Below, one piece after another: positions 36,604 through 44,575 of a DNA stretch of 64,000 nucleotides. The translations under genes were made by a program, and so were the position numbers. The notes under the pieces are model-generated. The model was not told the DNA's origin. It did not search any database and worked only from the letters and a program-made list of their open reading frames with translations. This stretch comes from a virus. The stretch lies in the IMG/VR virus record IMGVR_UViG_3300021471_000001, positions 1-64,000 of that record; one strand, written 5' to 3'. The stretch's first letter is position 1, and each line of letters starts with the position of its first letter.

Positions 36604-36848
36604 GTTTTTTCTGAAATATTTTCTTCTACCGAGCTAAATTGGGACATAAAATCTGCACAAATCAACTCTAAGCACCTCTCATCGCTTTCCTTCGGATTGT
36701 CTGTTAACTTCCTCACCACTTTGATAGCACTAAGTATTATATTAAACTTATCTACTTCTATGAACCAATGTGGGTTTACCCAACACTTGTCCTTCCACAT
36801 CTTATACTCATAACGCATTCTTACAGGTTTGCCGTTCTTTATCCTCAT
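36600..36848 (-). CDS. Unknown protein, 82 aa
   Basis: MRIKNGKPVRMRYEYKMWKD... is a small protein with a Trp-rich N-terminal half (KDKCWVNPHWFIEV) and a helical C-terminal half. The ribosome site is poor, and the gene lies between the hairpin-rich spacer and the late promoter, whose -35 overlaps its stop codon. Not recognised. Confidence 0.5.
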   Translation of the reverse strand: MRIKNGKPVRMRYEYKMWKDKCWVNPHWFIEVDKFNIILSAIKVVRKLTDNPKESDERCLELICADFMSQFSSVEENISEKT

Positions 36849-36886
36849 CCTACACTCATTTTATGAGATATTAAACAAAAAAAAAG

Positions 36887-37338
36887 ACTTCCTATGTACC
36901 TATAGAAAGCCTTTCCGGGTTGCCTTATGGAAAAATCTGTTACTCCATACACTAAACTCAAGCTTAAACTTTGAAGATGGGCATTTAGGAGGATTTTCTG
37001 ACCACTTAACATTTAAAAACTCTTTGTCAAAAAGCTATTAAGAAATAGTCCCTTCTAAAACGAAGGATCAAATAGATAAAGAATAATAATAACTAAATGG
37101 GAAAAACTGCGTATAAGAGTACACAGTTTTCCCATAATATTCCCTATTCTTTTAAAAAAACGAAAATACTGCCCCTTTGTAGCGTCAAAGAGGCAAGGTA
37201 AAGTGTCAAAATATGTTAATAAATAATTATATACAATTCCGAAAAACAGCTTGCCCCTTTAATCTTTCCTAAAGAGGCAAGTAGACTGTTGAGAATATCC
37301 AAACATCAAGTAAACCCTTCTTTCGACATCAAGAAGGG
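36887..37338 (-). other. Hairpin-rich noncoding spacer
   Basis: The 555-base gap between 36848 and 37404 contains no convincing gene but at least five stem-loops. They lie at 37051-37066 (CCTTC/GAAGG), 37097-37135 (ATGGGAAAAACTG/CAGTTTTCCCAT with one bulge) and 37171-37194 (GCCCCTTTG/CAAAGAGGC). Two more are at 37250-37281 (CTTGCCCCTTTA/TAAAGAGGCAAG) and 37315-37338 (CCCTTCTT/AAGAAGGG, perfect). The stems at 37171 and 37250 are near-copies. The spacer separates early and late gene blocks, so terminators, a regulatory RNA or a packaging site are possible. Confidence 0.55.
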
Positions 37339-37403
37339 CTTAAATATAAATAATTCTTCCAATACCTATACCTAAAACACTCAAAAACCCAAATGTTCCA
37401 TTT

Positions 37404-37595
37404 TTATTTTGCCACGTAGTAAGGACAATTCAGTATCACTACACTGCTATCTTGTTTACAGTCCTTTCTACAAGTCTTACAATGTGCGTTAACCTCCCTT
37501 TGAGTCTGTCTATCATCAACTTTTTTTTCTGTTTTTTCATACTTTTTTTTCATCTTTTTCACCTTTTTTTTCTCACATAAATCAAAAAAAATCAC
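37404..37595 (-). CDS. Small Cys-rich protein, 63 aa (GTG start)
   Basis: GTG 37595 follows GGAG with nine bases spacing; an internal ATG at 37553 with AAGGTG upstream is an alternative. After a Lys/Glu-rich N-terminal half, the C-terminal part has HCKTCRKDCKQDSSVVILNC, four Cys and a His likely to bind zinc. Related small Cys clusters occur at 51787-51939 and 52825-52998. It is followed by the hairpin spacer. Function unknown. Confidence 0.5.
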   Translation of the reverse strand: MIFFDLCEKKKVKKMKKKYEKTEKKVDDRQTQREVNAHCKTCRKDCKQDSSVVILNCPYYVAK

Positions 37596-37651
37596 GTAAT
37601 AAACTCCAAAATGAACACAAAATAAAGACTTTACATTTTTTTGGGACTTTT

Positions 37652-38251
37652 TTACACCTTTGTATTTTTTTTCACCTCGTTATACGAATATTCTAAAGAT
37701 TTCTCATAATTTACTATTATACCTCTTCTTACACGTTTAAGGCGTTTTATAAAACCTTTCCTTTCTAATGCTTTAAGTATAAAGTGTGCCTGACTATCCC
37801 TCTTGAAGCCGAAATTCTCTTTTATCTCCATCAAAAGTGGAGCCTCACCGTATCTTTTCAAATATCCAACTATATAATCATAAACTCTTAGCTGATTTTT
37901 AGTCAATACTTTTCTCATTTTACCTTCTCGAAGCACAGAATAATATTTACAACGTACCGATCTAACCGTTCTACCAAGCATTAAAGACACACCCACAATT
38001 CCATCTTTAGGAATGTGTTCTAGCATATAACTAATCTCACTTTCACCCCACTTTTTATTCTTTTTCCTTTTCCTTTTCTCAGCAATCGTTTTAATAATAC
38101 TATGCTTTGCTTTTATCAAGTACTTCTTATGTTTTCCATTTGCTATCTCCCAAGCTAACCTCTTACAGGCCTCTTCAACATATATTTTGTCCTTTAATAG
38201 CTTTCTATAGCGCCTTACATCTGACCAATCTAAAATTTTTCTTCTTTTCAA
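37652..38251 (-). CDS. Two-domain DNA-binding protein (TTG start)
   Basis: The start is placed at TTG 38251, after a nearly ideal GGAGGTGAT; the longer ATG frames lack sites. The N-terminal part (YRKLLKDKIYVEEACKRLAW) is shared with 39557-40093. A SANT/Myb-like helix group follows (KKWGESEISYMLEHIPKDGI ... GRTVRSVRCKYYSVL). The C-terminus is a winged helix like the LexA N-terminal domain (LTKNQLRVYDYIVGYLKRYG ... SQAHFILKALERKGFI). It is probably a transcription regulator at the end of the early operon. No protease domain of LexA is present. Confidence 0.65.
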   Translation of the reverse strand: MKRRKILDWSDVRRYRKLLKDKIYVEEACKRLAWEIANGKHKKYLIKAKHSIIKTIAEKRKRKKNKKWGESEISYMLEHIPKDGIVGVSLMLGRTVRSVRCKYYSVLREGKMRKVLTKNQLRVYDYIVGYLKRYGEAPLLMEIKENFGFKRDSQAHFILKALERKGFIKRLKRVRRGIIVNYEKSLEYSYNEVKKNTKV

Positions 38252-38400
38252 AATCACCTCCAAAAAATCTAGGTATGCCATTATTCTAATTTCGCTGAGA
38301 AATGCGAAATTGTACACAAGATTTAATTTTATTTTCATTTAGGTATATATAATCGTTTTTTCAAAAAAGCCTTCATTTTGTGCCGTTTTTCGAAATATTC

Positions 38401-38499
38401 TCAACTTTTCCTTTTTAACAGCGACTTTTGAAACAAATACAGCAAAAACGTTATCAAAAGCCAAAATAAAATGTATTCAATTTCTAAACACCTTATCAT
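38401..38499 (-). CDS. Small membrane peptide, 32 aa
   Basis: ATG 38499 has GGAGTTAAGCTT upstream and the frame ends at TGA 38401. The product is one hydrophobic helix (EYILFWLLITFLLYLF) with a basic tail (QKSLLKRKS). Single-segment peptides like this can disturb or modify the host membrane, but no function is known. It fits the gap between two early genes. Confidence 0.45.
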   Translation of the reverse strand: MIRCLEIEYILFWLLITFLLYLFQKSLLKRKS

Positions 38500-38533
38500 A
38501 AGCTTAACTCCAAGTTTTAATTTACAAATTTAT

Positions 38534-39310
38534 TTATGACATAGTATTACATATACCTACACACTCAAACAATGGATACTCATCCTTATAGTAAAAGCCG
38601 CTCAACTCTCCTTTTTCAATCTTAATCCTAAAATCTTCTAAAGTTATATCTTTAAGAAAGTGTACATCCTTAGAAAACTTTTTCCTAAATCGCCTTTCTA
38701 CTCTTTCTCTATCTGCATATACATCAGGTAGCTTATCATATAGTCTTTTCCATTGTCTTTTACCTTGCCTAACACAACCACCTGAACAATTGTTATGGCT
38801 AAATCCTAACTTATATAATATTGGCTCTTCAATCCCAGAATGCTTTATAAAATCATCTATTTCCATAGAATTAATACCATGCTCTATAAGAGGGAATCTT
38901 ATTCGACACATTTTTTTCTTTTTAGCTGCTATTACTTGATATACAGATACAATTCTTTGTGCTCTATGCTCTTCATCTTTACTAATGCCAAAAATTATTG
39001 TATCACCATTCTTATAAAACTTTTGAAGTCTTTCTGCTTTAAGTATACGAGAGCAAAATGGCATACGATCGCAAGCAAGAGCCTTTTGATCAAAAAAAAG
39101 CTGTTCAGGACTTCTTCCATCTGTATCCTTTGTTACTTCCTTTTTTAAAAACCTACTCAGATCATCTAAAAAACGGTATAGGTCTGGATGTTCCCACTTG
39201 GTGTCATTAAAATATAACACAATATCGTCCTTATCAAAGTTTCTCATTGCCCAATTAGCACACCATGCACTAGCTTTTCCACCACTTAAAGCTACTATAA
39301 TTCTTCCCAT
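38534..39310 (-). CDS. PP-loop (PAPS-reductase/CysH-like) protein
   Basis: The 258-residue protein has the pyrophosphate loop SGGKASAW (9-16) after strand RIIVAL, and the strand-2 segment IVLYFNDTKWEHPDLYRFLDD. Cys-rich pieces follow (LACDRMPFCSRILK; NNCSGGCVRQGKRQW; FECVGICN). PP-loop enzymes activate substrates by adenylation or reduce PAPS; the Cys set suggests an iron-sulfur or zinc site. A second PP-loop protein ends the csf operon at 41862-42557, and cysH-like genes are regular partners of type IV-B systems. Its substrate is unknown; Dnd-type DNA modification enzymes also use this fold. Confidence 0.75.
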   Translation of the reverse strand: MGRIIVALSGGKASAWCANWAMRNFDKDDIVLYFNDTKWEHPDLYRFLDDLSRFLKKEVTKDTDGRSPEQLFFDQKALACDRMPFCSRILKAERLQKFYKNGDTIIFGISKDEEHRAQRIVSVYQVIAAKKKKMCRIRFPLIEHGINSMEIDDFIKHSGIEEPILYKLGFSHNNCSGGCVRQGKRQWKRLYDKLPDVYADRERVERRFRKKFSKDVHFLKDITLEDFRIKIEKGELSGFYYKDEYPLFECVGICNTMS

Positions 39311-39333
39311 ATAAAAAAACCTTAATACAACAA

Positions 39334-39567
39334 CTAATTTTTGTTAAACATAAATCTGCTTTGATAATCCTGAACTACCTTCCAAGCCTTCATTATACCA
39401 TCAGCTATTTCTGACCGTGCCTTTATCTGGTATTCAAGACTGTCAAGCTTTTTTCTAATTTCGTCTATATCAATATAACCCTTCCCTTTGCATTTATCAC
39501 AAAGAAAAGGATAGTCCACAACGCCTATTCCTTTACATTTAGAACAGACAATCAAATTATTTTTCAT
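39334..39567 (-). CDS. DnaJ-type zinc-finger protein, 77 aa
   Basis: Residues 8-31 carry two CxxCxGxG-like repeats (CSKCKGIG and CDKCKGKG) as in the zinc domain of DnaJ, without a J domain. A helical C-terminus follows. It overlaps the end of 39557-40093 and has a strong GGGAGG site. It may help fold or bind an early phage protein; this is an inference. Confidence 0.6.
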   Translation of the reverse strand: MKNNLIVCSKCKGIGVVDYPFLCDKCKGKGYIDIDEIRKKLDSLEYQIKARSEIADGIMKAWKVVQDYQSRFMFNKN

Positions 39568-40093
39568 TTTTTTCCTCCCTTCTCTTCAAAATATAGTATC
39601 TATTTTTTATTGCATCTATGGTTCTGTTAAGCTTTTTTGCTATATAGTCATCGTCAATCTTTCTGTAGTATTTCAATATACAACAATCGTCTTCTCTAGT
39701 CCACTTATGATAGTGTCCTTTTCCATTCTCATATCCTTCCAATTCAAGTTGACGCTTAGAACTCAAATTCCGATATTTATAATAAACTTCACTATAGCTT
39801 CTACCTGTAATATCGGCTACCTTCAACAGCGTTTCCCTAAGATTGCGCCTATCTACAGTTTTATTTAAAACACATATCTCAAGCTCAGTCCAATTTTTAT
39901 ACCTCTTACCATTTTTAGTATCACTTTGAATGATATCACTAAGGTCGTAAGACGGATGTCTATTATTTGCTATTTCCCATGCCAACAATCTAGTGGCTTT
40001 TTTTAAGTAATCCGCATCTCTTAACATCTTTCTGTACATAATTATCTCTTTTTTTGTTAACTTTCTTTCTTTTTCAAAGGCATTTTCATTCAT
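39557..40093 (-). CDS. SANT/Myb-like helix-turn-helix protein
   Basis: This 178-residue protein begins with a helical domain (YRKMLRDADYLKKATRLLAW EIANNRHPSY) shared with 37652-38251. Two Myb-like units follow: WTELEICVLNKTVDRRNL ... SYSEVYYKYRNL, and WTREDDCCILKYYRKIDDD ... TIDAIKNRYYIL. These bind DNA in other families. The pair suggests duplication of an early regulator. The ribosome site is weak. Confidence 0.6.
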   Translation of the reverse strand: MNENAFEKERKLTKKEIIMYRKMLRDADYLKKATRLLAWEIANNRHPSYDLSDIIQSDTKNGKRYKNWTELEICVLNKTVDRRNLRETLLKVADITGRSYSEVYYKYRNLSSKRQLELEGYENGKGHYHKWTREDDCCILKYYRKIDDDYIAKKLNRTIDAIKNRYYILKRREEKNEK

Positions 40094-40130
40094 TTTAAAG
40101 CCCCATTATCTTTTGTTGTATTAAATTAAA

Positions 40131-40391
40131 TCAATTAAACATATCTAACTGCTTATTGTATTTAACATTACCATTTACAACTTCATACTTTTGAAAACAG
40201 AACAGGCAAATATATAAGTTATCTTTATTATCGAACTCGTACTTTTCCTGTCGTTCTTGTTTTCCACAATTTGGACACCTTATATTCGTTTCTTCAAAAC
40301 AAGATGGACAAAGATATGAATTAACCTTCTCACAAAAAATAAGCTTTTCAGATGGAATCTTCCTTTCACATTTTGGACACCTTATAATCAT
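40131..40391 (-). CDS. Multi-zinc-ribbon protein, 86 aa
   Basis: Five Cys pairs or singles are spaced as zinc ribbons: CPKC (5-8), FCEK, CPSC, CPNC and CLFC. It has a perfect AGGAGG site and starts one base from the RusA gene stop. The protein probably binds nucleic acid or another early protein. It has no visible enzymatic motif. Confidence 0.6.
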   Translation of the reverse strand: MIIRCPKCERKIPSEKLIFCEKVNSYLCPSCFEETNIRCPNCGKQERQEKYEFDNKDNLYICLFCFQKYEVVNGNVKYNKQLDMFN

Positions 40392-40742
40392 TTATACCTC
40401 CTTTACAGTTATCATTAAATAGTTTTCCTTGTCTGGCAAACGCTTTACACTTATATAATCGACCTGACTATCGTCTACAAAGACAATTCCCTTCAAACCA
40501 TCTATAGAAGCCTTTATAACATTATCTATATCTCTAAGCTTAACCATAAAAGACACTTCTATATTGATTCTTATGCGCTTACTTGACATCTTGGGTTTTT
40601 GTGAAAGGCATAAATATCCCAAAGCCCTCTTAAAATCCTTTACTGGACGCTTTAAATATATTCTACCATTTCTACTTATACCATAGGACTGATTTACAGA
40701 CGGTATTAAACCTGTATACTCTATCTTACATATAGTTTTCAT
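40392..40742 (-). CDS. rusA: RusA-family Holliday junction resolvase
   Basis: The 116-residue protein carries the RusA core LRDIDNVIKASIDGLKGIVF VDDSQV, with Asp71, Asp73 and the Asp90/Asp91 pair expected to bind magnesium, plus a GLIPSVNQSYG start. RusA cuts four-way DNA junctions made during recombination and clears branches before packaging. It fits with the annealing protein and SSB at 53329-54488. GGAGG precedes the ATG. Confidence 0.88.
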   Translation of the reverse strand: MKTICKIEYTGLIPSVNQSYGISRNGRIYLKRPVKDFKRALGYLCLSQKPKMSSKRIRINIEVSFMVKLRDIDNVIKASIDGLKGIVFVDDSQVDYISVKRLPDKENYLMITVKEV

Positions 40743-40978
40743 AATATCCTCCCATCAAAATAATTTACAAGCTTTTCTGTCATTTCATCTGTCAGTCTCA
40801 AATAATGCCGATTTAACTTCTCCCAAACCCTTCTCAATCTATCTTTTGCCTCACCTTCTTTTAACCTACTGCCCAACTGCCTTACTTTTTCCATCAACCT
40901 GTACGTCTCTTCTTTGTTCCAACCACCATTTATAAATGATACGTACTCTTCATATATAGTTCTAATCTCTTTTAACAT
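40739..40978 (-). CDS. Small helical protein, 79 aa
   Basis: The start is put at ATG 40978 (MLKEIRTIYEEYVSF) after AAAGGATG, three codons inside a longer frame. It is fully helical and charged (TYRLMEKVRQLGSRLKEGEA). It overlaps both neighbours slightly, so it is co-translated with the XRE regulator and RusA. Function unknown. Confidence 0.5.
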   Translation of the reverse strand: MLKEIRTIYEEYVSFINGGWNKEETYRLMEKVRQLGSRLKEGEAKDRLRRVWEKLNRHYLRLTDEMTEKLVNYFDGRIL

Positions 40979-41288
40979 CTCGAACATCCTTTAAAATTCC
41001 TTTCAACAAAGATAATAATTCTAATAAAGCTTTAGATTGCAATTCCAAAGCCAATTTTTTAATTTTAGGTTCCAACTTGCCATACTCTCTATGTAAAGAG
41101 CATCTGATATCATACGACTCATCTAGTACTTTACCCAAAACAAAAAGAAATTTATTTGATGGATTTTCTTTTCCAGATTCTATTCTTGATATATATCCTT
41201 TACTAAAACCCATGATGGAAGATAGTTTGCCAACACTTAAATTATGTCTTTCTCTTAAAGACGCTACAGAAATAATATTTTTAACCAA
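40962..41288 (-). CDS. XRE-family helix-turn-helix regulator (TTG start)
   Basis: TTG 41288 lies after GGAGGTGGAGAT. Residues of about 10-60 form a Cro/CI-type helix-turn-helix: LRERHNLSVGKLSSIMGFSK GYISRIESGKENPSNK. A helical tail follows. It is likely a repressor or activator of early genes, but no paired operator was identified next to it. Confidence 0.8.
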   Translation of the reverse strand: MVKNIISVASLRERHNLSVGKLSSIMGFSKGYISRIESGKENPSNKFLFVLGKVLDESYDIRCSLHREYGKLEPKIKKLALELQSKALLELLSLLKGILKDVRDVKRD

Positions 41289-41302
41289 ATCTCCACCTCC
41301 AT

Positions 41303-41836
41303 TTACAAATTTACCATAATTTTACCCAAACGATTTTCTCTTTGAGCTTTGTAATGGTTTTTTACAATATTGTGAAATTCATTTAATGACTTTCTAGAAA
41401 CATGTTCAGACAAGTAATATATATCACTCTTTTTCCTACCACTGCCATCATCGTAAAAAACTTCAATAGTCACTTCCACACGAAATCCTACCTCCATATC
41501 TACTTTTATAAAGTCCCTTTCAGCTTTGTATATAAAGCATGGACCAAAAGTCAAAAAGCCATAATCGTCCATAGTCCAATTAAACTTATAGGCGTGCCTT
41601 TTAATATACTCAAAAAGCTGAACAATGTTTCCACCTTGAACACTAGGCATATAGCTAATATTATAATTGCCTTCCATAACATCTTGGTATATTTCCTCTG
41701 CCCTATTTTTATCTATACCATAAAGTTCAACCGCTGCCTCTATCATAGCCTCTTTGTCATACTTATTTTCAGGCAACGTACCACTTCTTACCGCTTCCTC
41801 ATCAACCATCTTAAAAAAAGCATCTTTATCTATCAT
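41303..41836 (-). CDS. Unknown protein downstream of the csf/cysH operon, 177 aa
   Basis: The protein has an acidic helical N-terminal half (AAVELYGIDKNRAEEIYQDV) and a strand-rich part with DYGFLTFGPCFIYKAERDFI KVDMEVGFRVEVTIEVFY. It has an AAGGAG site and follows the CysH-like gene by 25 bases, so it may belong to the same unit. I do not recognise it. Confidence 0.5.
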   Translation of the reverse strand: MIDKDAFFKMVDEEAVRSGTLPENKYDKEAMIEAAVELYGIDKNRAEEIYQDVMEGNYNISYMPSVQGGNIVQLFEYIKRHAYKFNWTMDDYGFLTFGPCFIYKAERDFIKVDMEVGFRVEVTIEVFYDDGSGRKKSDIYYLSEHVSRKSLNEFHNIVKNHYKAQRENRLGKIMVNL

Positions 41837-41861
41837 ACTTTACTCCTTGAATAATAATAAT

Positions 41862-42557
41862 TTAAAAATATCTAAGTTTCCAACTTAACACATTGTCTAT
41901 TTCTGGACAACCATAAGCTAAAAACTCTGGGTCAAAAAGCGTTGTGAAACGTACTTTATCCCATCCCACGACAGGTGAATACTTGTCGTAGTAACTAATA
42001 TAAGGAATGCCGTTTTCTACTATGTAGCCCCACACATCAAGCCACGTCAAATCTCGGATAGGAAAAACTTCTTTCATTTCCGTTAAAGAACGACCTGAAG
42101 TTATTCTCAACCGTCTTTTTATGCTTTCTTCTTTTCTCAAACCGACAAAACAACAATCATATCCTTCTTTTATCAATCTAGGAATTAATCCCTTGATTAA
42201 ATCCATTCCTATCACGTTTGTAGCTTTTCGTTTTAATTTATCGTACAACTCGGAAGTCTCTACACGTAAGTTTTCTACGCCTATCTTTTTTGCATTTTCC
42301 ATTATTTCATTGAAATACACTCTCGGCATATAATACTTTCCGTAATCCCAATGTAAAACCATTATGTCTTTTTGCTGTTCTATAATCATGTGTAACATAA
42401 CGGTTGAGTCCTTTCCTCCAGAGAAAGCGACGTAAGACTTGTTATATTTCTTTAAGCTCTTTTTCACAATATCTTTAGCATTATCTATTCTCTCTCTATA
42501 CTCTTCTGTTGTACTATGTAAAGCAAAAGTTTCTCTTATTCTTTCTTCCATAACCAT
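41862..42557 (-). CDS. CysH-like PP-loop protein linked to the type IV-B locus
   Basis: This 231-residue protein has SYVAFSGGKDSTVMLHMI with the PP-loop SGGKDST at 46-52. It also has the strand 'DIMVLHWDYGKYYMPRVYFN', CFVGLRKEESIKRR and FPIRDLTWLDVWGYI. This is the PAPS/adenosine-phosphosulfate reductase fold, though the C-terminal Cys motif of true CysH (ECGIH) is absent. cysH-like genes neighbour many type IV-B csf operons and their role there is unknown. It ends the overlapping series that starts with csf1, sharing its first base with the end of the methyltransferase. Confidence 0.8.
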   Translation of the reverse strand: MVMEERIRETFALHSTTEEYRERIDNAKDIVKKSLKKYNKSYVAFSGGKDSTVMLHMIIEQQKDIMVLHWDYGKYYMPRVYFNEIMENAKKIGVENLRVETSELYDKLKRKATNVIGMDLIKGLIPRLIKEGYDCCFVGLRKEESIKRRLRITSGRSLTEMKEVFPIRDLTWLDVWGYIVENGIPYISYYDKYSPVVGWDKVRFTTLFDPEFLAYGCPEIDNVLSWKLRYF

Positions 42558-43231
42558 TAACTCACTTTAAATTTTGCACCTTCCTTATTAAGCTTACTAA
42601 TAGCATGTGCTAAGCTATTTTTATTTATATCTACACCATAAAAACACTTACATTGATTATAACAAGCTAAAGCAGTTAACCCTCTTCCCATACACATGTC
42701 TACTATAGGTGATAATATTTCATATCCTATAGCATGATACGGCGTCATACTGTCATCCAAACCACTAAAATCCTTTTTACAAAGGTCATAGGCACCTCTG
42801 AGCAGATAAGCTTTTCTTTCTTTATAGTAAGTAATTTCCCAAACATCTACTATTGGAAAAAGCTTCCCCATTTCAAATTCAAAGACATCTACATATTGTT
42901 TTCCTATTTCCAAATAACAAACTTGAGCATTCGTTTCATTAATTCTTTCAAACAAAGACATATAAAAATCTGCATAATCTTTTATCTTATTTTCTTTACA
43001 TGCCTTATTAATAAAATAGTTTGTCAAAGCTTTATTCCAGGGGGGATCACAATAAACCATCTCCGCTTTTTTACAGTAAGTCGGATAATCATGTCTTATA
43101 TCACATACACTTATCATTGAATCTCCCTTTAAGTTGCTATCATAATAGTGCCATATCTCTCCCTCCTTGATTGGGAACTGATACCAAGCACTCATCTTTT
43201 TCTTTTTTTTCTTATTCTTTTTCTCTTCCAT
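42557..43231 (-). CDS. DNA methyltransferase-like protein (DPPW motif)
   Basis: The N-terminus is a lysine run. MVYCDPPWNKAL (motif IV, DPPW at 62-65) comes before ILSPIVDMCMGRGLTALACY NQCKCFYGVDIN (SAM-binding motif I), the order of beta-class amino-methyltransferases. The product is therefore probably N6-adenine or N4-cytosine methylation of DNA. At 224 residues it is short and has little target-recognition region. It overlaps the glycosyltransferase-like gene by 40 bases, with its own AGGAG site, and lies in the csf operon. Confidence 0.7.
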   Translation of the reverse strand: MEEKKNKKKKKKMSAWYQFPIKEGEIWHYYDSNLKGDSMISVCDIRHDYPTYCKKAEMVYCDPPWNKALTNYFINKACKENKIKDYADFYMSLFERINETNAQVCYLEIGKQYVDVFEFEMGKLFPIVDVWEITYYKERKAYLLRGAYDLCKKDFSGLDDSMTPYHAIGYEILSPIVDMCMGRGLTALACYNQCKCFYGVDINKNSLAHAISKLNKEGAKFKVS

Positions 43232-43845
43232 ATCTTTACACTCCTTTCTTTTAGAAAATCTCTCTTTAATTTTTCTAAGTCAGTAACGCCAAAAGTCCTT
43301 GACTGTCTTTTAGAAGAACGTCTAGGATTGATTGAAGACCTTCCTACCCTATGATCTACCAAATTAGGTACAACAATCCAATATCTCATTTTCTTCTTAC
43401 GCAAAACCCAAGCAACAAATAAATCTGTCCCCGTCGGATTCTTACCACTATCATATACTTTCCAGCTTTCATAATATTCTAACAGTTCTTTTGACAATCC
43501 CATAGGCAAATAAAAACACACGCTACACATAAAAGAACCGCCTGAACAATATCTACTGCCTATCAATATATCATCTTTCCTTCTTGAAAAGAATTGTATA
43601 ACTTCATTTGGTCTTTTATCTATTTCTACACTAACTTTATCCAAAAAATTATCACACAATATAACATCGTCTTCCAAATGCAAGCATGGATATGACTTTG
43701 CAAGCTTCAACGCTTCTAAAAACGTGTCCATAGCATTCTTTGTTTTATCATAACAGTATATTGTGTCTTCTGGTAAATGATTCCGCAAATATTCTATGTA
43801 CGGTTCTCTTTTCTTAACACATTTAACAATTATTTTATAATTCAA
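43192..43845 (-). CDS. Glycosyltransferase-like protein (TTG start)
   Basis: TTG 43845 follows GAGGAG. The N-terminal half has a Rossmann-like strand (YKIIVKCVKKREPYI), a helix with MDTFLEALKLAKSYPCL and the LHLEDDVIL acidic motif (EDD 58-60), as in GT-A enzymes that bind a sugar nucleotide through a metal. The C-terminus is extremely basic (KIWKRKRIRKKRKR), suggesting contact with nucleic acid. Related phage genes accompany DNA modification enzymes. Here it sits between csf3 and a DNA methyltransferase, so glycosylation of DNA is a possibility. Confidence 0.6.
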   Translation of the reverse strand: MNYKIIVKCVKKREPYIEYLRNHLPEDTIYCYDKTKNAMDTFLEALKLAKSYPCLHLEDDVILCDNFLDKVSVEIDKRPNEVIQFFSRRKDDILIGSRYCSGGSFMCSVCFYLPMGLSKELLEYYESWKVYDSGKNPTGTDLFVAWVLRKKKMRYWIVVPNLVDHRVGRSSINPRRSSKRQSRTFGVTDLEKLKRDFLKERSVKIWKRKRIRKKRKR

Positions 43846-44575
43846 TTTCTATCTCCTCTTTTGGAATGCAACAAATATCCACATTTTCAGGAGACCAGTA
43901 CGGTGGCTTCCAAGCTACATTCACAACTCTTTTACATTTCTTTAAATATCGTCTCGGAATAGGTCTCATCGCCTTGCCATCTTTGATTAAACTATAATCT
44001 TTATCTGTACTCTTAATCTCAAAACCACTTACAGCACCATAACCAACACGACAATTATCTCCCAAACCCACAATCAAAGAACACAAATACTCCATCGCCT
44101 TTCTATCCGCATTAACATAAAAGCTTACTGTCCTAGTCGGTATATATATATGTCTCATCATATAATCCCTAAAGTGACCACTACCTTTACTTATTTTTCT
44201 ATGTCCTTTTATCCATCTATCCTCAAACTTCTTGTACAACACTTCCATTTTTAAGCTATCAGTATCGAAAAAAGAAATCGAACTATGGTATAAATCACCA
44301 TGAGAAAGCTTTATTGGACTTTCTGGTAAATCATTTTTATTTATCACTCGAAATAAATTAAACTTACGTGGAAGCAAATAATAATCTTTCCCTAAATACT
44401 TCAATAGAAGCAAATGTCCAATTAGTCCATCGAAGTTTAACCAAGCATGATTCAATGCTATTGGTGAGGACATATAAAAAATTATCTCCATAGGAGTATA
44501 TTTCATAGGTTTTGCATTCCGATTAATCGCTTCTACATACTTTTTTGCAAAATATTTTATTTCATCAATTATCAT
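43835..44575 (-). CDS. csf3: Type IV CRISPR Csf3 (Cas5-like) protein
   Basis: The 246-residue protein has the RAMP fold features of Csf3: 'YTPMEIIFYMSSPIALNHAW LNFDGLIGHLLLL' at the N-terminus and SLIVGLGDNCRVGYGAVSGF near the C-terminus (a Gly-rich loop). In between, SKGSGHFRDYMMRHIYIPTR TVSFYV. Csf3 is the Cas5-like subunit that caps the 5' end of the guide RNA in type IV complexes. It overlaps csf2 by four bases and is overlapped by the glycosyltransferase gene. The order csf1, cas11, csf2, csf3 matches subtype IV-B. Confidence 0.85.
   Translation of the reverse strand: MIIDEIKYFAKKYVEAINRNAKPMKYTPMEIIFYMSSPIALNHAWLNFDGLIGHLLLLKYLGKDYYLLPRKFNLFRVINKNDLPESPIKLSHGDLYHSSISFFDTDSLKMEVLYKKFEDRWIKGHRKISKGSGHFRDYMMRHIYIPTRTVSFYVNADRKAMEYLCSLIVGLGDNCRVGYGAVSGFEIKSTDKDYSLIKDGKAMRPIPRRYLKKCKRVVNVAWKPPYWSPENVDICCIPKEEIEIEL

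Noticed and set aside
38252-38338. Longer ATG start for the regulator 37652-38251
   Set aside because: Neither upstream ATG has a ribosome site, while TTG 38251 follows GGAGGTGAT.
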